From: Adiantum capillus-veneris
Lineage: Eukaryota > Streptophyta > Polypodiopsida > Polypodiales > Pteridaceae
Assembly: GCA_014529385.2 (NCBI GenBank)
Contig: CM043952.1
Coordinates: 71,766,799 to 71,824,798 of the forward strand
Direction of reading: 5' to 3'
DNA: 58,000 nt
Shown: piece after piece, positions 9,748 to 21,919 of the stretch
Numbering within the stretch: the first letter of the stretch is position 1
How the letters are laid out: the number at the start of each line of letters is the position of its first letter
Position numbers and translations under genes: made by a program
The notes under the pieces: generated by a model
Told to the model about the DNA's origin: nothing
What the model saw: the letters and a program-made list of their open reading frames with translations, nothing else
Database searches by the model: none

Positions 9748-11395
9748 GAAAATCAAAATGGGAATCTTGGAGCCTTCTTGTGCTCCATACTCAAACAGGT
9801 GGTTCACAGTTCCAAAGAAGAATGGTTCTCTACGCTTCATCCAATATATGCAACCAGTGAACAAGGTGACAATTAGAAATGTAGGTACAGGTCCAATTGT
9901 GGATGAATTTGCAGAGGCGTTTGCAGGCAGGGCAATCTACTCAATGGGGGATCTCTATTCAAGGTATGATCAATTTTAGCTTGCAATCGAAAGCAGAGAC
10001 TTGACAACCATGAGGACACCTTTGGGTTTGGTAAGGATGTGTACCTTGCCACAGGGAGCAACCAACTCAGTTGCACATATGATGAATGGGATGAATAAGG
10101 TCTTACGTGACTTTATTCCTCAAATCACAATGCCTTTCATTGATGATTTGCCTATCAAAGGATGTGAAGAAAGTGACAAAGATGAAGCTTTGGATCTCAA
10201 GGGATGTCACAGGTTTGTGGTAAATCACATAAATGATTGTGATAAAATTTTGTCTAGGTTGGAAGAAGTGAATCTTACATTGGACTCAGGGAAAAAGTCT
10301 ATGTTTGGTGTCAAAGAAGTGCTCATTGTGGGGCACATGTGCGGGCCATATGGTAGGAAACCTTGTCCATCAAAGGTAGATGCCATCCAAAGAATGAAAG
10401 AAACATGCACTAGCATCACTGAGGTTAGAAGATTTCTGGGAGCATGTGTCTTCTATGTTATTTGGATTCCACATTATGCACATGTAGCTGATCCTCTTTA
10501 TCAGCTGCTTAGAAAGAATCAAAAGTTTAAATGGACAGAAGCACATGTAAAATCCATGAAAAAGCTAAAGGAGTTACTCCAGTCAGCAACGACTTTGAGA
10601 AAGGTAGACTATGAGTGTCAAAGGCCAGTGATTGTGACAGTAGATACCAGTCCTACAGGGATTGGATGGGCAATAGGGCAAGATGACAAAGAAGGACACA
10701 GGTATGTGGTAAGATTTGGAGCAAAGGTACTAAGTGCTCGCCAAAGAAATTATCCACAGATAAAGAGAGAGTTATGGGATATGGTTACAGCCTTGAAAAG
10801 TGCAAAAGAGTACCTAATTGGTGCATGTGTGGTTGTAGAAACAGATTGTCTACCACTTCTTGGGATGATAATAAGCTGCTCAACACTAGACATTGCTATG
10901 TTGCGGTGGATTTCCTACATTAAGTCCTTAAATCCCGAGTTTAAGAACATTGCAGGTAAAGACAATACAGTGGCAGATATGCTATCAAGGGCAAGGTATG
11001 AAGATGAGTCACAAATGATTGATGAGGGAGATGATGTAGGCACAAAATTCTATTCTATCTCTCATGTCAAAGGTAACAATGTGTGCATGACTAATTCACT
11101 TGAATTGTTCTTGAAAGATCTTTATGAAGGTGATTGGCTTCCTTTTGGAAGGTACTTGAGTACTCTAACAAAACAGGATGATTGGTCTGAACAAGAATTC
11201 AAGAGGATACGCAGGAAAGCATATGGGTACTTTTTAAGGGATGGTTACTTGTGGAAGCATCCTAAACAAAAGGGTGCTACACCACAACGGGTTATATGTA
11301 AAAAAGAGACTCAAGTAAAGCTCATGCAAGAGTTTCATGAGAGTCTATGGGCTGGACACAGGGGTGTGTGGGCAACCTTCTCCAAGTTGAAATAA
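9748..11395 (+). pseudogene. Reverse transcriptase and RNase H, retroelement 2
   Basis: Frame 2 holds the RT: GILEPSCAPYSNRWFTVPKK (9762), YSMGDLYSRYDQF (9938, Gly to Arg in the usual DLYSGYD), an amber at 9977-9979 where Gln is expected, and the catalytic box PFIDDLPIKG near 10133. RNase H follows with VTVDTSPTGIGWAIGQD (10634), RQRNYPQIKRELWDMVTALK (10741), VVETDCLPLL and DNTVADMLSRARY (10961). After this comes the integrase zinc-binding start with HESLWAGHRG. The segment ends at TAA 11393-11395, and the same frame continues into integrase. Confidence 0.9.
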
Positions 11396-12514
11396 AAATA
11401 TTGGTGGAAGGGTATGTATAAAGATGTATCTCAGTTTGTAGAGTCATGTGTAACTTGTCAAATGTATTCAAATGTTCGACATCGTGATGGATTGCACTCT
11501 ACATATCCACTATCCATGCACTATAAATGGATTGTGGATCTAGTCACGATGCCTTTAGGACTCTGGCAGATGAGATACTTGGTTCTTGCACGAGAGGACC
11601 TAACTAACCAGGTTGAAGGAAGGGCATTAAGAGCTAAGACCACAGAAGCTGTGTGCAAATTCCTTCTTGATGAGGTGATTTGCCGTTATGGTTGTGTGGG
11701 AAAAATCACTACAGATCGAGGTGAACTGGATGCCGAAGAAGCAAGGGAGTTCTTTTCTAGATTAGGGATCAAGCTTTCTCTTACTACAGCTAACAACCCT
11801 GAAGGCAATGGAAAGAGTGAAAGAGGGCATCCTCCTATCATCAAAGCTTTGGCCAAGGCTTGCGAAGGAAGAGTTGGTGAGTGGCCAAAATTGTTACCAT
11901 ATGCTTTATGGGCTGATCATACAGCACATAGCTCAGTAACTGGCTACATGCTTGTGGAGCTAATGCATGGTCAAAAGCCAGTGATGCCGATTGAGGATAC
12001 AATTCCCACATGGAATGTACTACCTTGGCAAGAGGGGCTTAGTAGGGAAGATCTCCTTGCACTACGTATAAGGCAGCTAGAGAGAAGACCTGGAGACATT
12101 GAAGTTGCAAAAGAACGACTCAAAAATGCAAGGTTGAAAAACAAGGACTATTTTGATAAGCGACATCGACTCAGGAGCAAAGCAATTGACAAAGGTGACT
12201 GGGTTTTAGTGTATGATAGTAGCCTTGATAACCAGCACACAGTCATGCGTAAGTTCTCAAAAAGATGGTTTGGACCGTATGTTGCAAAGCATGTGCATGA
12301 AAGTGCTACTTACAGCTTGTCTGAACTAGATGGTACAGAAGTAAAGATTTCCATTGCAGGAAAAAGGATTAAAATGTTTAAAAGAAGAGGAGACAATGAT
12401 CTAGAAGATACGGATGAGCAAGAAGAGAAAAACACAGGTGAAGATCAAAGTGAACATGAAGCTCTGGAATCATCCAGTGAAGAAGAAGACAAGGAAGATG
12501 TACAAGAGGTCTAA
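11396..12514 (+). pseudogene. Integrase and acidic C-terminal tail, retroelement 2
   Basis: Same frame as RT/RNase H after one TAA. The HHCC finger is completed by CVTCQ; the catalytic core shows D in WIVDLVTMP, D in TTDRGELD and E in NPEGNGKSERGH, the D,D-35-E triad of retroviral-type integrases. A GPY-like block (RWFGPYVAKHV) follows near 12265. No chromodomain is present; instead the last 45 residues are Glu/Asp-rich (EHEALESSSEEEDKEDVQEV). Target choice may therefore differ from chromoviruses; that is inference. This frame of 366 residues is intact on its own. Confidence 0.9.
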
Positions 12515-12560
12515 TCTTACAAAGAGACAATGTGGCACATACCGGAGGATGTGCAGGTTT

Positions 12561-12572
12561 AGAGGGGATGGA
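12561..12572 (+). promoter_or_regulatory. Polypurine tract, retroelement 2
   Basis: AGAGGGGATGGA directly abuts the 3' LTR start TGTCGTG; this purine run is the expected plus-strand primer. Confidence 0.8.
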
Positions 12573-14583
12573 TGTCGTGCTGTGACACGTACATAGTGGG
12601 AACGCATGCTACAAGATCTATCTTGTATTTTTTTAGATACATAATTATATTTCCTATAGTGTACATATGAATATTTAAGTATAATAATAAGCCTTCTATC
12701 TCATCCTATTATATTTCTCAAGGGTAACATATCCTTACTTTACCATCAGAAAATACTATGAGAAAAGCATCAATAGCTCCGCCTCTTTAACTTGGGGCAG
12801 AAAGCATTGATACTTTATTTCTACTATTTCATTATCATCGCACACCCTAGCTAGATCCTATATCTAGGGTAAACTCCAATATATATATATATTCTATGTA
12901 TTTTTTATACTTTTCTTATATTTCTTTTTAAATAGCTATTAGGAGAGAATCAAATCCTAGTGGGACACTAGGTGGCATGATTTCAAAGATACACTTATTG
13001 TAATGCATTATTGCAAGCATGATTACAAAACTTTTTCAAGGAGCAATGTCATGCTTTCATATGGCATGAGGTGTCCTTTGGAATTAAAGGAAAGTCTAAG
13101 CTAAGGAGACCACATGAAGACTTTTGCTGCCATAAATGGACCCTATTTTGATGATTTTTTTACACAAGGTTCCAATCCGAATTGGAATACGATTTTAAAA
13201 TGAAAATCATAGCTAATGAGCTAAAGTTTTTGCCCATATTTTTACTTTTTTATTTGGATCCACGGTTGAGGAGATATGATCAAAACAGTGGACCCCAGTC
13301 TGCCCACATCATGCAGGGACAGCTCATTTCCAACGTTTCCAATTCCTGTTCACACTGGCTCCTCTCTTCTTGTGTAAACCCTTGGGGGTTCCCTTCACCT
13401 ATAAAAGGGGACCTCTTCTTCCTTGGAAGGAACTCAAGCATTCAAGCCATTGATGAGAGGAATTCTTGAGGGAGTGAGTAGTAATGCCTAATTGTACTTA
13501 GCCATTAACATAAGCCCAAACCTACACTTTCTCCTAGAGGGAGACTAGCCATTCTTGCAACAAGCTAACCTTGGAAGATCAACTCTAATCAAAGAAGGTC
13601 TTGCACTTGGTGTATCAATCAAAGTGGAATTATCCACTCTTCTTCTCTCTCCCATCAATAGTGGTGTCGAAGGGTTTCAAGTAAGATGTGTTCTACATTG
13701 ATGTTTTCTTGATTTCTTGTTGTTTTCATTTTCATCTCTAATCCAACATATACATATATATGTATCTAATCTCATCTCCTTAACCAAACCTATCTCTCTC
13801 ATTCTTAGTAATTCATCCTCTCTAGGTTCTCTTTGCTACAGGTACATCTCTCCCCGTAGTATCCTTATTGCCTACGGGCAAGAATAGAGCTTGGGAGGGA
13901 AACTTCTCATCTCTTCACTTCTCTCATATCTACATTTCTCACATACTATCCTAGATAAATAACCCACATGATGATCATTTCTATGGCTTTCACTCTGTAT
14001 GATCTATTAGAATTAACGTATGGATTAGCCGAAAAATACACTTTCAACAACGTATATTGTTTCTCTTTGGCCCAGAAAGGCTTAATGAAATAATTCTATC
14101 ACCGGATCTCATCATACTACCTCTCATAGACTATAACTATTCTTTTGACATAAGCGTAGTTATCTTGCTATGAACCAAGAGGATTTGTACACACAATTAA
14201 TCCCAATCACTAGACAAAATATATATATTATGGTAAGCACAAAACTACAATTCCAAAGAACAATTTGTAGCCTATTTGGTCAGCCAAGATTGAATGCCAT
14301 TAACTCATCTATTAACCCTTTCATATTACCCATGATACGATATGACCATAGCCTTGATGTTTTCATTTTCGTATTGTTTTGACATTCTCTTTTGTGTTCT
14401 TTCTTTGTGTGTGTGAGTGCAAGAGAGAAAGAGTGAATCTTCTTTGATTGCACTTCTTTCCAAACCCTAGTCTTCATGGCATCTATGGTTTAACTCCTTC
14501 ATATAGTTTTTGTTGAGTTCTCTCACAAACTCTCACAGCCATAAGCCCGGTGCTTTCCTGGCAAGACCGCAAATTTCTCGACA
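12573..14583 (+). repeat. 3' LTR of retroelement 2
   Basis: Near-identical to the 5' LTR with scattered substitutions and small indels; ends CTCGACA before the GCGT duplication. TATA box at 13400-13408. Confidence 0.95.
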
Positions 14584-16998
14584 GCGTTTCGTACAATGTT
14601 TGGTCTTTATGAATATCTAGTCATGCCTTTTGGCCTGACCAATGCACCTGCCACATTCAATTATTTAATGGATGAGAAAATATTTAGACCCTAGCGCAAG
14701 TTCACTGGAGTGTTCTTTGATGATATCTTCATCTACTCCAAGTCCTTGGAGGAACACAAGCAACATCTCGAAGTGATTTTTCAAGCATTGAGGAGAACAA
14801 GCTTTTTCTCAACAAAAAAAAAGCGAGTTTTTCCTTCAAGAGATTCAATACTTAGGTCATATTATCTCCCAAGAGATGGTATCCGTATGGATCCATCAAA
14901 GTTAAAGGTAATAAAATCATGGCCTAAAAGGAATCTACATGAGCTAAGAAACTTTATTGGTATGTGTGCATACTATAGAGGCTTCATAGAAATTTTTTCT
15001 CAAATAGCAGGACCATTACATGAATCAACAAAGAAGAACGTTAAGTATTCATGGACTTCTAGGGAGAAAAAATCTTTTAATAAGCTCAAAGAGAAGCTTA
15101 CCTCTCCACATTCCTCATGCTCCCGGATCTCTCAAAGCCATTTGAGGTCCAATGTGATACTTGTGGTGATGCCTTGGAGCAGTCTTGCTTGAAGAATGGC
15201 ATGCCATAGCATATGAGAGCCGAAGGCTCAATACGGATGAGCAGGTCTTGGGAATTTATGAGAAAGGGCTTTTATATGTTCTACATGCCTTAGACACATG
15301 AAAGCATTATTTATTGGGGACTCCATTCAGTTTATGAGCAGACCATCAAAGTCTCAAGTACTTCATGACACAAAAAAATCTTTCCAACAAACAAATGAGG
15401 TGGGAAAATTTTCTTTTGCAATTTAATTTCCACATTGCTCACATTGCTGGTAAGCACATTCAAGTGGCTGATGCACTTTCACGATGACCAAAAGTTAATA
15501 CTGTGTTTATATCAACTCACAATGATCTATCTTGTATAATAGATGAGTATGCTATTGACCCTGACTTTAAAGACATAATGTCATCCCTTGCTTTGGGAAA
15601 GAAAGAGGAACCATTCACCTTGCAGGATGGTCATCTCCTCCATGGAAATAGGCTATGTGTTACCCACTCCCTTTGTGAGAAATTCATGTATGAATCCCGT
15701 GCTCCTCCCTATGTGGCGCATAGAGGCATTCAACCTACTCTTCAAGGAGTAGAGACATATTTTTATTGGCCTACCATGAAAGTGGCCATACAAGAGTATG
15801 TTTCAAAATGTGTGGTATGCCAAAAGACCAAGTATGATAGAGGGAAGCAACCTGGATTACTACAGCCATTGCCAATCCCTAGTTCACCATGGGAGAGTAT
15901 ATCCATGGATGTTCTCTTTGGATTACCCAAGTCTATCCATGGGAATGCGGGAATATGGATAATAGTCAAAAGGTTTAGCAAGCAAAGCATACTTTATCCC
16001 TGTCAAGAAGACTATTAAGGAACACCAAATGGAAACTCTCTTCATATCCCAGATTTTTAAACACCATGGATTGCCAACATCCATCGTGTCAGATAGAGAT
16101 CCTAGAATGACCATTAATTTTTGGAAAGGTCTCATCAAAAATCTAGGTACAAGATTGAATCTATCTTCGGCCTATCACCCACAAACAGATGGCCAAAGTG
16201 AGATAGCCAATCTTACGATTCTTGATCAACTAAAGACCTATGTTATAGAAGTAGATCAAGGCTAACAATGGGAAAAGTACCTACCTCTTGTAGAGTATGC
16301 GTATAATAATACTATCCATACTTCTACGAGAAAAGTACCTTTTGAAATTATAGAGGGAAAACCTAAAAGTCCCTTTCTACTTAAAGTAGATGGGAAGATC
16401 TTTGTTATCGATGAGTATAGCCATGACCTGCAAGCATATTTTCAAAAGATTAAGGAGGCTATATCCATCTCTCAACTAAGACAAAAAGCTGTTGTTGACA
16501 AGCACAGAAGGGCCTTAACATTCAAAGAAAACAATTGGGTCTTACTTAAGTTTCCTAAGGCTCGATTGAGGCAAACAACGGGTAAAAATCCTACGGGCCA
16601 TCAAAAGTGTTATGCTAAACTAGCAAAAAGATACTATGGTCCTTTTCAAATTTTGAAGACAATATTAATCAATGAGGTGTCTTATCAACTCAAGTTTCCT
16701 AACCATTGGCTCATACACAATGCTTTTCACTTGAGCCTGCTTAAGCCTTACAAAGGAGAGCCTCCAAATGAACCACCAATTATTGAAAACCCTCCCGAAA
16801 TTGAAGACCAAGAAGAGGTGCTACAACCCGAAGCTATTCTTTGGCATGAAGACAAGGTACTACAACATGGTAAGATTATCCAATGGTATCTTGTTAAGTT
16901 CAAAAAGTTATCCTTTTGAAGATGCTAGATGGATGCAAGGAATCCGGATTAAGGATAGTATGGACCTTGTCAACGCTTACAATGCTACACTAGAGTAA
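14584..16998 (+). pseudogene. Retroelement 1 continued: RT, RNase H, integrase, chromodomain
   Basis: RT resumes after the insertion with [20 protein letters not shown] and the catalytic FFDDIFIYSKS at about 14713. Then LRNFIGMCAYYRGF, RNase H (AYESRRLN, ADHQSLKYFM, GKHIQVADALSR near 15450), the integrase finger (HRGIQ, CVVCQKTK), core D in SMDVLFGLPK, D in VSDRDPRMT (16087) and E in HPQTDGQSEIAN, GPF block KRYYGPFQILK (16627), and a chromodomain (EAILWHEDKVL...YLVKFKKLSFEDARW, about 16830-16935). Many stops and frame changes show decay. The chromodomain assigns it to chromoviruses. Confidence 0.9.
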
Positions 16999-17355
16999 GA
17001 AAATTTACATATTTCTCTTAAATGATCATTATTTTTGTCTTATAAGACTAATTTTCTCTTTATTGTGCACAAATTTAAGTAGTATACATACTAAGAATCA
17101 TGTTTGTGATGACAACGTCTCTCAAACACCATGTAGAATTTGTCACTCTACTTGGGAGGTTGAAATGGACTAAAGAGCATACATGCTTGTGGTAGCTATG
17201 TCTCCCAAGCACCAAATGGATTAGTCATCCATCTTGGAATGATGTCATAAGGTAAAAAGGGATCCTCTATCTGCTAAGACAAATTGACTAATGATTATGG
17301 CTTTGTCTCTTTTACCTCATTGTCGAGGACGACTATGATTTCAAGAGAGAGGTAG
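16999..17355. other. 3' untranslated part of retroelement 1 with polypurine tract
   Basis: Non-coding. It contains a roughly 75 bp approximate repeat (TGATGACAACGTCTCTCAAACACCATGTAGA versus TGTGGTAGCTATGTCTCCCAAGCACCAAATGGA in outline). It ends with AAGAGAGAGGTAG, a polypurine tract, just before TGTCATAAAATC. Confidence 0.55.
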
Positions 17356-18738
17356 TGTCATAAAATCTAATATCTAACCAACCCAGATTATTTTCTCATA
17401 TTAAACTGATCATTTCATGTGGGTTAATAAACGGGAACAAGGGTTAGAATATCGACATGTGCGTACGGATCTATCTCAACACAGGGCCAATGCTGAAGGG
17501 TCCAAATGAGAGATGGTATGTCAAAGAGAAATGCTACCTAATGGAACTTAAACACTATAGGGTTAGCTTCATTAAGAACCTCCAAAAGTTAGCGTTCAAA
17601 AGTCCTTTGACCTAGGCAAGCTAGGGCTGACCTTGAGGTAGGAATCCTACCCAAGCATGAGGTGCTTGTTGGCTAGCTTATTTTTAGTGGGAACTTTACC
17701 CAAAAGCTTGAGGTGTTTCTCACATGCTTAAATGATTAAAGTTCTTCAAGTGTTCAATTCAAAGATAACTCTCAAGAGACATGAACGTGCCATGCTTGAT
17801 TAAATAAGTCCTTGACGCATTTCATTCAGCCAAATTACTTAAAGAGCATAAAAGACACATGTTCAAATGATCCTCCACATGTGACCCTCATGATGTGTTT
17901 GAATACTATTGGATAGGTTTTAAAGGGGGCCAATGAGAATTTAGATACATAACCATAAATAATTAAGTTATTTCTCTCAAAGAAAAAAAAGAGGACACAT
18001 GTCCAAAGGAAATAATAAAACAATACAAGAGAGAGAGAGAGAGAGGTGTAGACCAAGCATGAGAGGGGGGGGTATACTCTCCCACACACACACACACACA
18101 CACACGTACGTTCTTTAATTGTGTGGAGTGAAAATGCAAGAGCTCCATCTCCTTCTCCAAGTTTTTTGAGAAGTGGAGAGCCTACACCAACACTCTTGGC
18201 TATGGAATGCAAATCCAACCAAGATCCATGCTTAAATGCTTAAGTTTTCCAGCTTCTTCATCTTCATTACTATGAAAGTATGCTATGCTAAGCAATAAGA
18301 GTGATGATAAGTGATGAACCATTTATTTCTCCTATGAAATGTTCCTTCTTCCTCTTCCCTACCCTCATTCCCCGCTAGCTCTCTCCACCTTCGAAGGTGT
18401 TTAAGGCCTTGGGACTGAGTCTTGGGATAGTTAATGCTTTTTGCAAAGTTTATGTTTAGCTCATTATGCATGAATATTTCTATCTTCATAGCATCACCAA
18501 GGTCACAAGGAGCACAAATACTGTATTGTAACAAAGTATCCCTTGATGGGATAATCTATAATACAAACGCCTTTTGGAGGGGGGACCGGCTCCAAGTAAA
18601 TCTGGTCCTCATCTATTGTCATGTTCTCTAATACTCTCTCTCTTGAAAAATTATTGTTCATTCCAATTTAATTATGTACTATGTTTATGTTGCTACCATC
18701 AATTAAGTTCACCCTCCATATTCTCAAAGTAATCTCAC
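17356..18738 (+). repeat. 3' LTR of retroelement 1 (interrupted by element A)
   Basis: Begins TGTCATAAAATCTAATATC right after a polypurine tract. It contains (GA)n at about 18022-18046 and (CA)n at about 18085-18105. Large parts recur in inverted orientation at 28130-29400 (for example the CTTCTCACAAGCTTGGAG / CTCCAAGTTTTTTGAGAAG region and the GGACCGGCTCCAAGTAAATC region), which supports an LTR. Its end is uncertain because element A begins at 18739, in or just beyond it. Confidence 0.65.
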
Positions 18739-18767
18739 CATTAGGGCCAAAAACAACTCAAAAAGGG
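18739..18767 (+). repeat. Left terminal inverted repeat of element A
   Basis: Starts CATTAGGGCCAAAAACAACT and ends AAAAAGGG at 18767. Its complement is at 26889-26917 with a single A/G difference in 29 bp. Confidence 0.85.
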
Positions 18768-19183
18768 TTGTTTGTTAATTTAAGGATTAAGGAATAGTCC
18801 AATAGTTATTTGACACGTATACAAAAGTATGGCACTCTTTTCTCCTCTATTTTGGGTTTTGGTGTTCCTATTGTGACGGAAAACCGCTAAATGTCTTGAT
18901 CATAAGGCTGAAACTGCTATATTTGGGTGCTTTCGGCGAGAGAGCTCAATAAATTTGCGGCCCAAAGTAATGAAGTTTCATCTTTTATTCTATTTTATAT
19001 TTCACAAAAGCGTTGGCAAAAGATACGAAATCTATGTCAGAAGGCTCTCAAAACAAGGGTATTAATGACAAATCACCTACTTTTTTCAAACGTATACCTT
19101 TTTCACTCTCTCTCTATTTTGTGAGAGGTTTAAGTCTTTCCGTCTCTATATTTTCTTTCTTCTTCTCTAATCTCTGAGTTTCC
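18768..19183. other. Left non-coding region of element A
   Basis: No supported gene. AT-rich leader of ORF1 with a CT-rich tract (CTCTCTCTCTATTTTG, about 19108) shortly before the ORF1 ATG. Confidence 0.5.
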
Positions 19184-20429
19184 ATGGTGTCTTTTGCACG
19201 TCATGCTTCACATAACATAACTTCTTGTGACTTTCATAATGTTAGAGAGGATGGTCTTTGGAAGCCCATATCTTTTCGTGTGAATGACTAGGTAACAATG
19301 CTTCCTTCATGAAAAAGTGTACACAGAGTGAAGAGAACTAAACGTGATAAAGTGAAAAACCATTGGAAAGGTCGTGTTCTTGCTTTCAAAGTGACCAACA
19401 ATGGCTGGCTAGCTAAGGTTCAACATGTGTACATGGCCAAGGATATGGTGTTAGACTGGGAAGAACATCCCACACTGCATTCTTATTGTAAGTAAAAAAG
19501 AAACTTCTATTTGATGCAATGAATTTTTCATTTTCTCATTTTTTGATTCCATTCCATATATATTTCCTTCAACAGTTGTGGAATGGAAGCCTGTGGAGAG
19601 TCTAAGTGGGACGTTCAAAGCAATGCATAAAGGGATTGCACATGCTATGTATGCTGACAAGCCAACTTCCTTTTACAAAACAATGGATTTGTTTGTCTAT
19701 TTTGCAGAATACAAAGTTCCATCAGGAGAAGGTGCATATAGAGAACTACATCAGTTACCCGTTCCCACCATAAGTTCACTTGACTGGGAAGCTCCTGATG
19801 CATGTACTATATCAAGCTTCAAATCCAAGATCAAAGAAGACATCCTTATAGCTATGTCTCCGGGCAGGATATCAAGAAGCATTAAAGTTCAATGGTTCTT
19901 GCCTATACATGTCTTTGTGGTATGTTTCAAAACAATGGACTTGCAGAGGACAAAGACGATGTGGCTTAATATAAGACTTTCTATGACTGAACTGGATAAT
20001 GTACTTGGAGACGGATGGAGCACCAAAGAAACTCCATATTGGTGATAATATTAGTTGTAGAGTAAGCCCAAATTCTATGTCTCTGTCTCATATCAACTAT
20101 GTCGTCAATGATTAGCTCTGGGCTACTACTATAGGAGATGGAGAAGCAAATTAGGTAGCTGGGTTCCTCTCAACTCTGAGGAAAATTGTCTGGAGTTTGA
20201 ACTAAAGGTCACAGTCCATCCACACACCGAGTATAGAAGCCTTATAGTAACAACAAATTGGAGACTACATGATGTTAGAGAATCTCTTGATTTTCTTGAC
20301 GAAACATCTCCTGAGTATAGATTCAAAGTGGATGAAATTGTGGTGAGCACACGGGTAGAGAATTCAACCTCTTGCATCACATGCCTTCCCCCAAAAAGAG
20401 TTGTATTTGAGCCACTTGCAAGGACTTGA
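19184..20429 (+). pseudogene. Element A ORF1: three-exon protein, possibly BAH-like
   Basis: Exon 1 19184-19487, exon 2 19576-20041, exon 3 20135-20429; each junction has GT...AG and the codon phase is preserved (T|TT, TG|G). Exon 1 has two nonsense codons (TAG in FRVND*VTMLPS and TGA a few codons later), so this copy is dead, but exons 2 and 3 are open. The block FRVND-VTMLP followed by GRVLAFKVTNNGWLAKVQHV resembles the start and core strands of a BAH domain, a chromatin reader module; this is a weak, by-eye resemblance. The rest (ending KRVVFEPLART) I do not recognise. It converges on ORF2. A chromatin role would fit its neighbour but is not shown. Confidence 0.5.
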
Positions 20430-20592
20430 AAAAACAAGTTCAATATTGTAATCATTGCATTTTGCAAATATATTTATCTTTTCTCTACCTTGTTGTGATC
20501 ATTGTTTATGTTGTTTTAAACTTACATGACACCATGATACACATTTAAGAATCAATAGTTGGTATTAAGTATTTGAAGTACAAAATTATGAA
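20430..20592. other. Gap between convergent ORF1 and ORF2
   Basis: AT-rich 3' untranslated DNA for both genes; no further frame. Confidence 0.4.
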
Positions 20593-21292
20593 TCACCAAA
20601 GGGTATATATATGTTCATATGGACAAAATAAACAAAAATGTATATAGCTTTTGTGGAGTAATCTATCATGAACCTCCACTTTTCTTTTTGCCTGAGAGGA
20701 TTCCGCATCCTCAGAGACCCTTTTTCTTTTGTGTTCAGAAGGGGGTGAAAGTGCAGGAGTGGGTGTTGGTGGTGACTTGGGCTCCTCAGGGCTTGGCATG
20801 GGGGACTTGGCAGGGGTTGGTGCTTTGGGCTCCTAAGGAGTGGCTGGCTTGGGTGACCTGGAAACCTTCTTTGGCAACATGAATGGTAGCTTGAGAGGTG
20901 AGCTAGGTGCCTCCCCCTTATTGTTCTTAACTGTACAACGCTTTTGAACCTTGAATTTCAATGGTGAGTGGAATGGATGGCCCTTTGTGTCTACTCTTTT
21001 TTTTTTCAGGGCTCTTCTTCTTGGTGGGAATCTTCCCCTCGGCAAGACTCTTCTTGGCATGGATCTTCTTTGTAGGACTCTTCTTCTTGTGATCCTTTTT
21101 CTTTGTATGGATCTTCTTTGCAGGACTTTTCTTCTTGTGATCCATTTTCTTTGCATCCAAACCCTTGGTGGCTCGACCTTTCTTTGGTGGCAAAGGAGAT
21201 TCTGGATCATTTGGGTTTATTGATCTTTCCAAAACCATAGAAACATCCTTCTCTCTCACCCACGTGACCCAAGACACTGGATAGTCATGCAG
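20593..21292 (-). other. Lysine and Ser-Pro rich C-terminal tail of ORF2
   Basis: Last exon begins LHDYPVSWVTWVREKDVSM and runs into repeats of KKKSPAKKIHTKK / KKKSPTKKIHAKK, the S/T-P-K-K type found in histone H1 and other DNA-binding tails. A run of ten A residues (20999-21008 region) causes a frame change; the downstream frame goes on with SPLKLPFMLPKKVSRSPKPA, a TAG near 20835, then PTPAKSPMPSPEEPKSPPT and KRKRVSEDAE. Likely nuclear and DNA-binding; inferred from composition only. Confidence 0.55.
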
Positions 21293-21382
21293 CTGAAGAA
21301 AAAAGAAAAAGGAACTCATGAGTACATACATACATAGTTAAGAAATCAAAATAAATCAATGGCACATGAGCCACACACTTAC

Positions 21383-21919
21383 AGTGAGTGTAGTCATCCT
21401 GCACCCTGCTCCATCCACAAGATGTTGAGTCTGTTTGTAAAGGCACTTTTTGATTGTAGTACTTGAAACCTTCTATATTTTAATCCTTATTTGTGGTACT
21501 CAGGTGACCAACAATAAGTTTGGCAGCACTGCAAGAAAACCAATCAAAAAGCTACTAATAGAAAACAATGGGCCATCAAGCATAGACCATACTTCATACT
21601 TACAGTTTACTTCTCCCATGGATACTTGACAATGAATTCATAAATATAATATCTTTCTCCAAAAGATTAAAGATAATAAGACTCCAATGTCCTCTACAAA
21701 AAATAACAATTAGCTAGGAATACCACAAAATGTTAAAAATAACATGTTAGGAGTTAAGATTTACCCTTCAACATGGAGGTATACTATGTAATTGCAGGTC
21801 AGCATGTTAAAATCTTCAAAAAAACTTGAAAGACTTCCTTGCTTGTTAAAAAGGCACGTGTCACTAGAGGGTCAAGTATGGAAATTTGCATAGCCTCTGG
21901 AAGATCCCTCATAAGACAC
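21383..21919 (-). other. Ulp1/C48 cysteine protease-like region within ORF2
   Basis: Three exons on the minus strand with conserved splice sites. In order: an upstream helix (MRDLPEAMQISILDPLV), NYIVYLHVEGGHWSLIIF with the His-Trp pair, a short strand where the catalytic Asp is expected but Asn is present, and QTDSTSCG with the Gln...Cys-Gly signature. Ulp1-family proteases cut SUMO-like modifiers, and plant MULE elements are known to carry them. One in-frame TAA (NKD*NIEG) lies in the last of the three exons and one frame change near 21805. Confidence 0.6.

Larger units (their letters stand above)
4564..14583 (+). mobile_element. Complete Ty3/gypsy LTR retrotransposon (retroelement 2), nested in retroelement 1
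   Basis: A 10,020 bp element with two LTRs (4564-6572 and 12573-14583), TG...CA ends, a polypurine tract, gag, protease, RT, RNase H and integrase in one orientation, and a GCGT target duplication. Gene order PR-RT-RH-IN is Ty3/gypsy. There is no chromodomain; the polyprotein ends in an acidic tail. The RT motif FIDDL and integrase block LAREDLTNQVEGRAL resemble a lineage I associate with non-seed plants and fungi; that link is from memory. In-frame stops and frameshifts mean it is non-autonomous now. The LTRs differ by a few percent by eye, so insertion is not very recent. Confidence 0.95.

Noticed and set aside
17835-18218. Minus-strand frame with a run of Val-Cys
   Set aside because: Translation of the (CA)n and (GA)n microsatellites in the retroelement 1 LTR.
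18731-18738. AATCTCAC / AATTCTCAC as target duplication of element A
   Set aside because: The right copy is a few bases away from the repeat end and has an extra T; too weak to claim.
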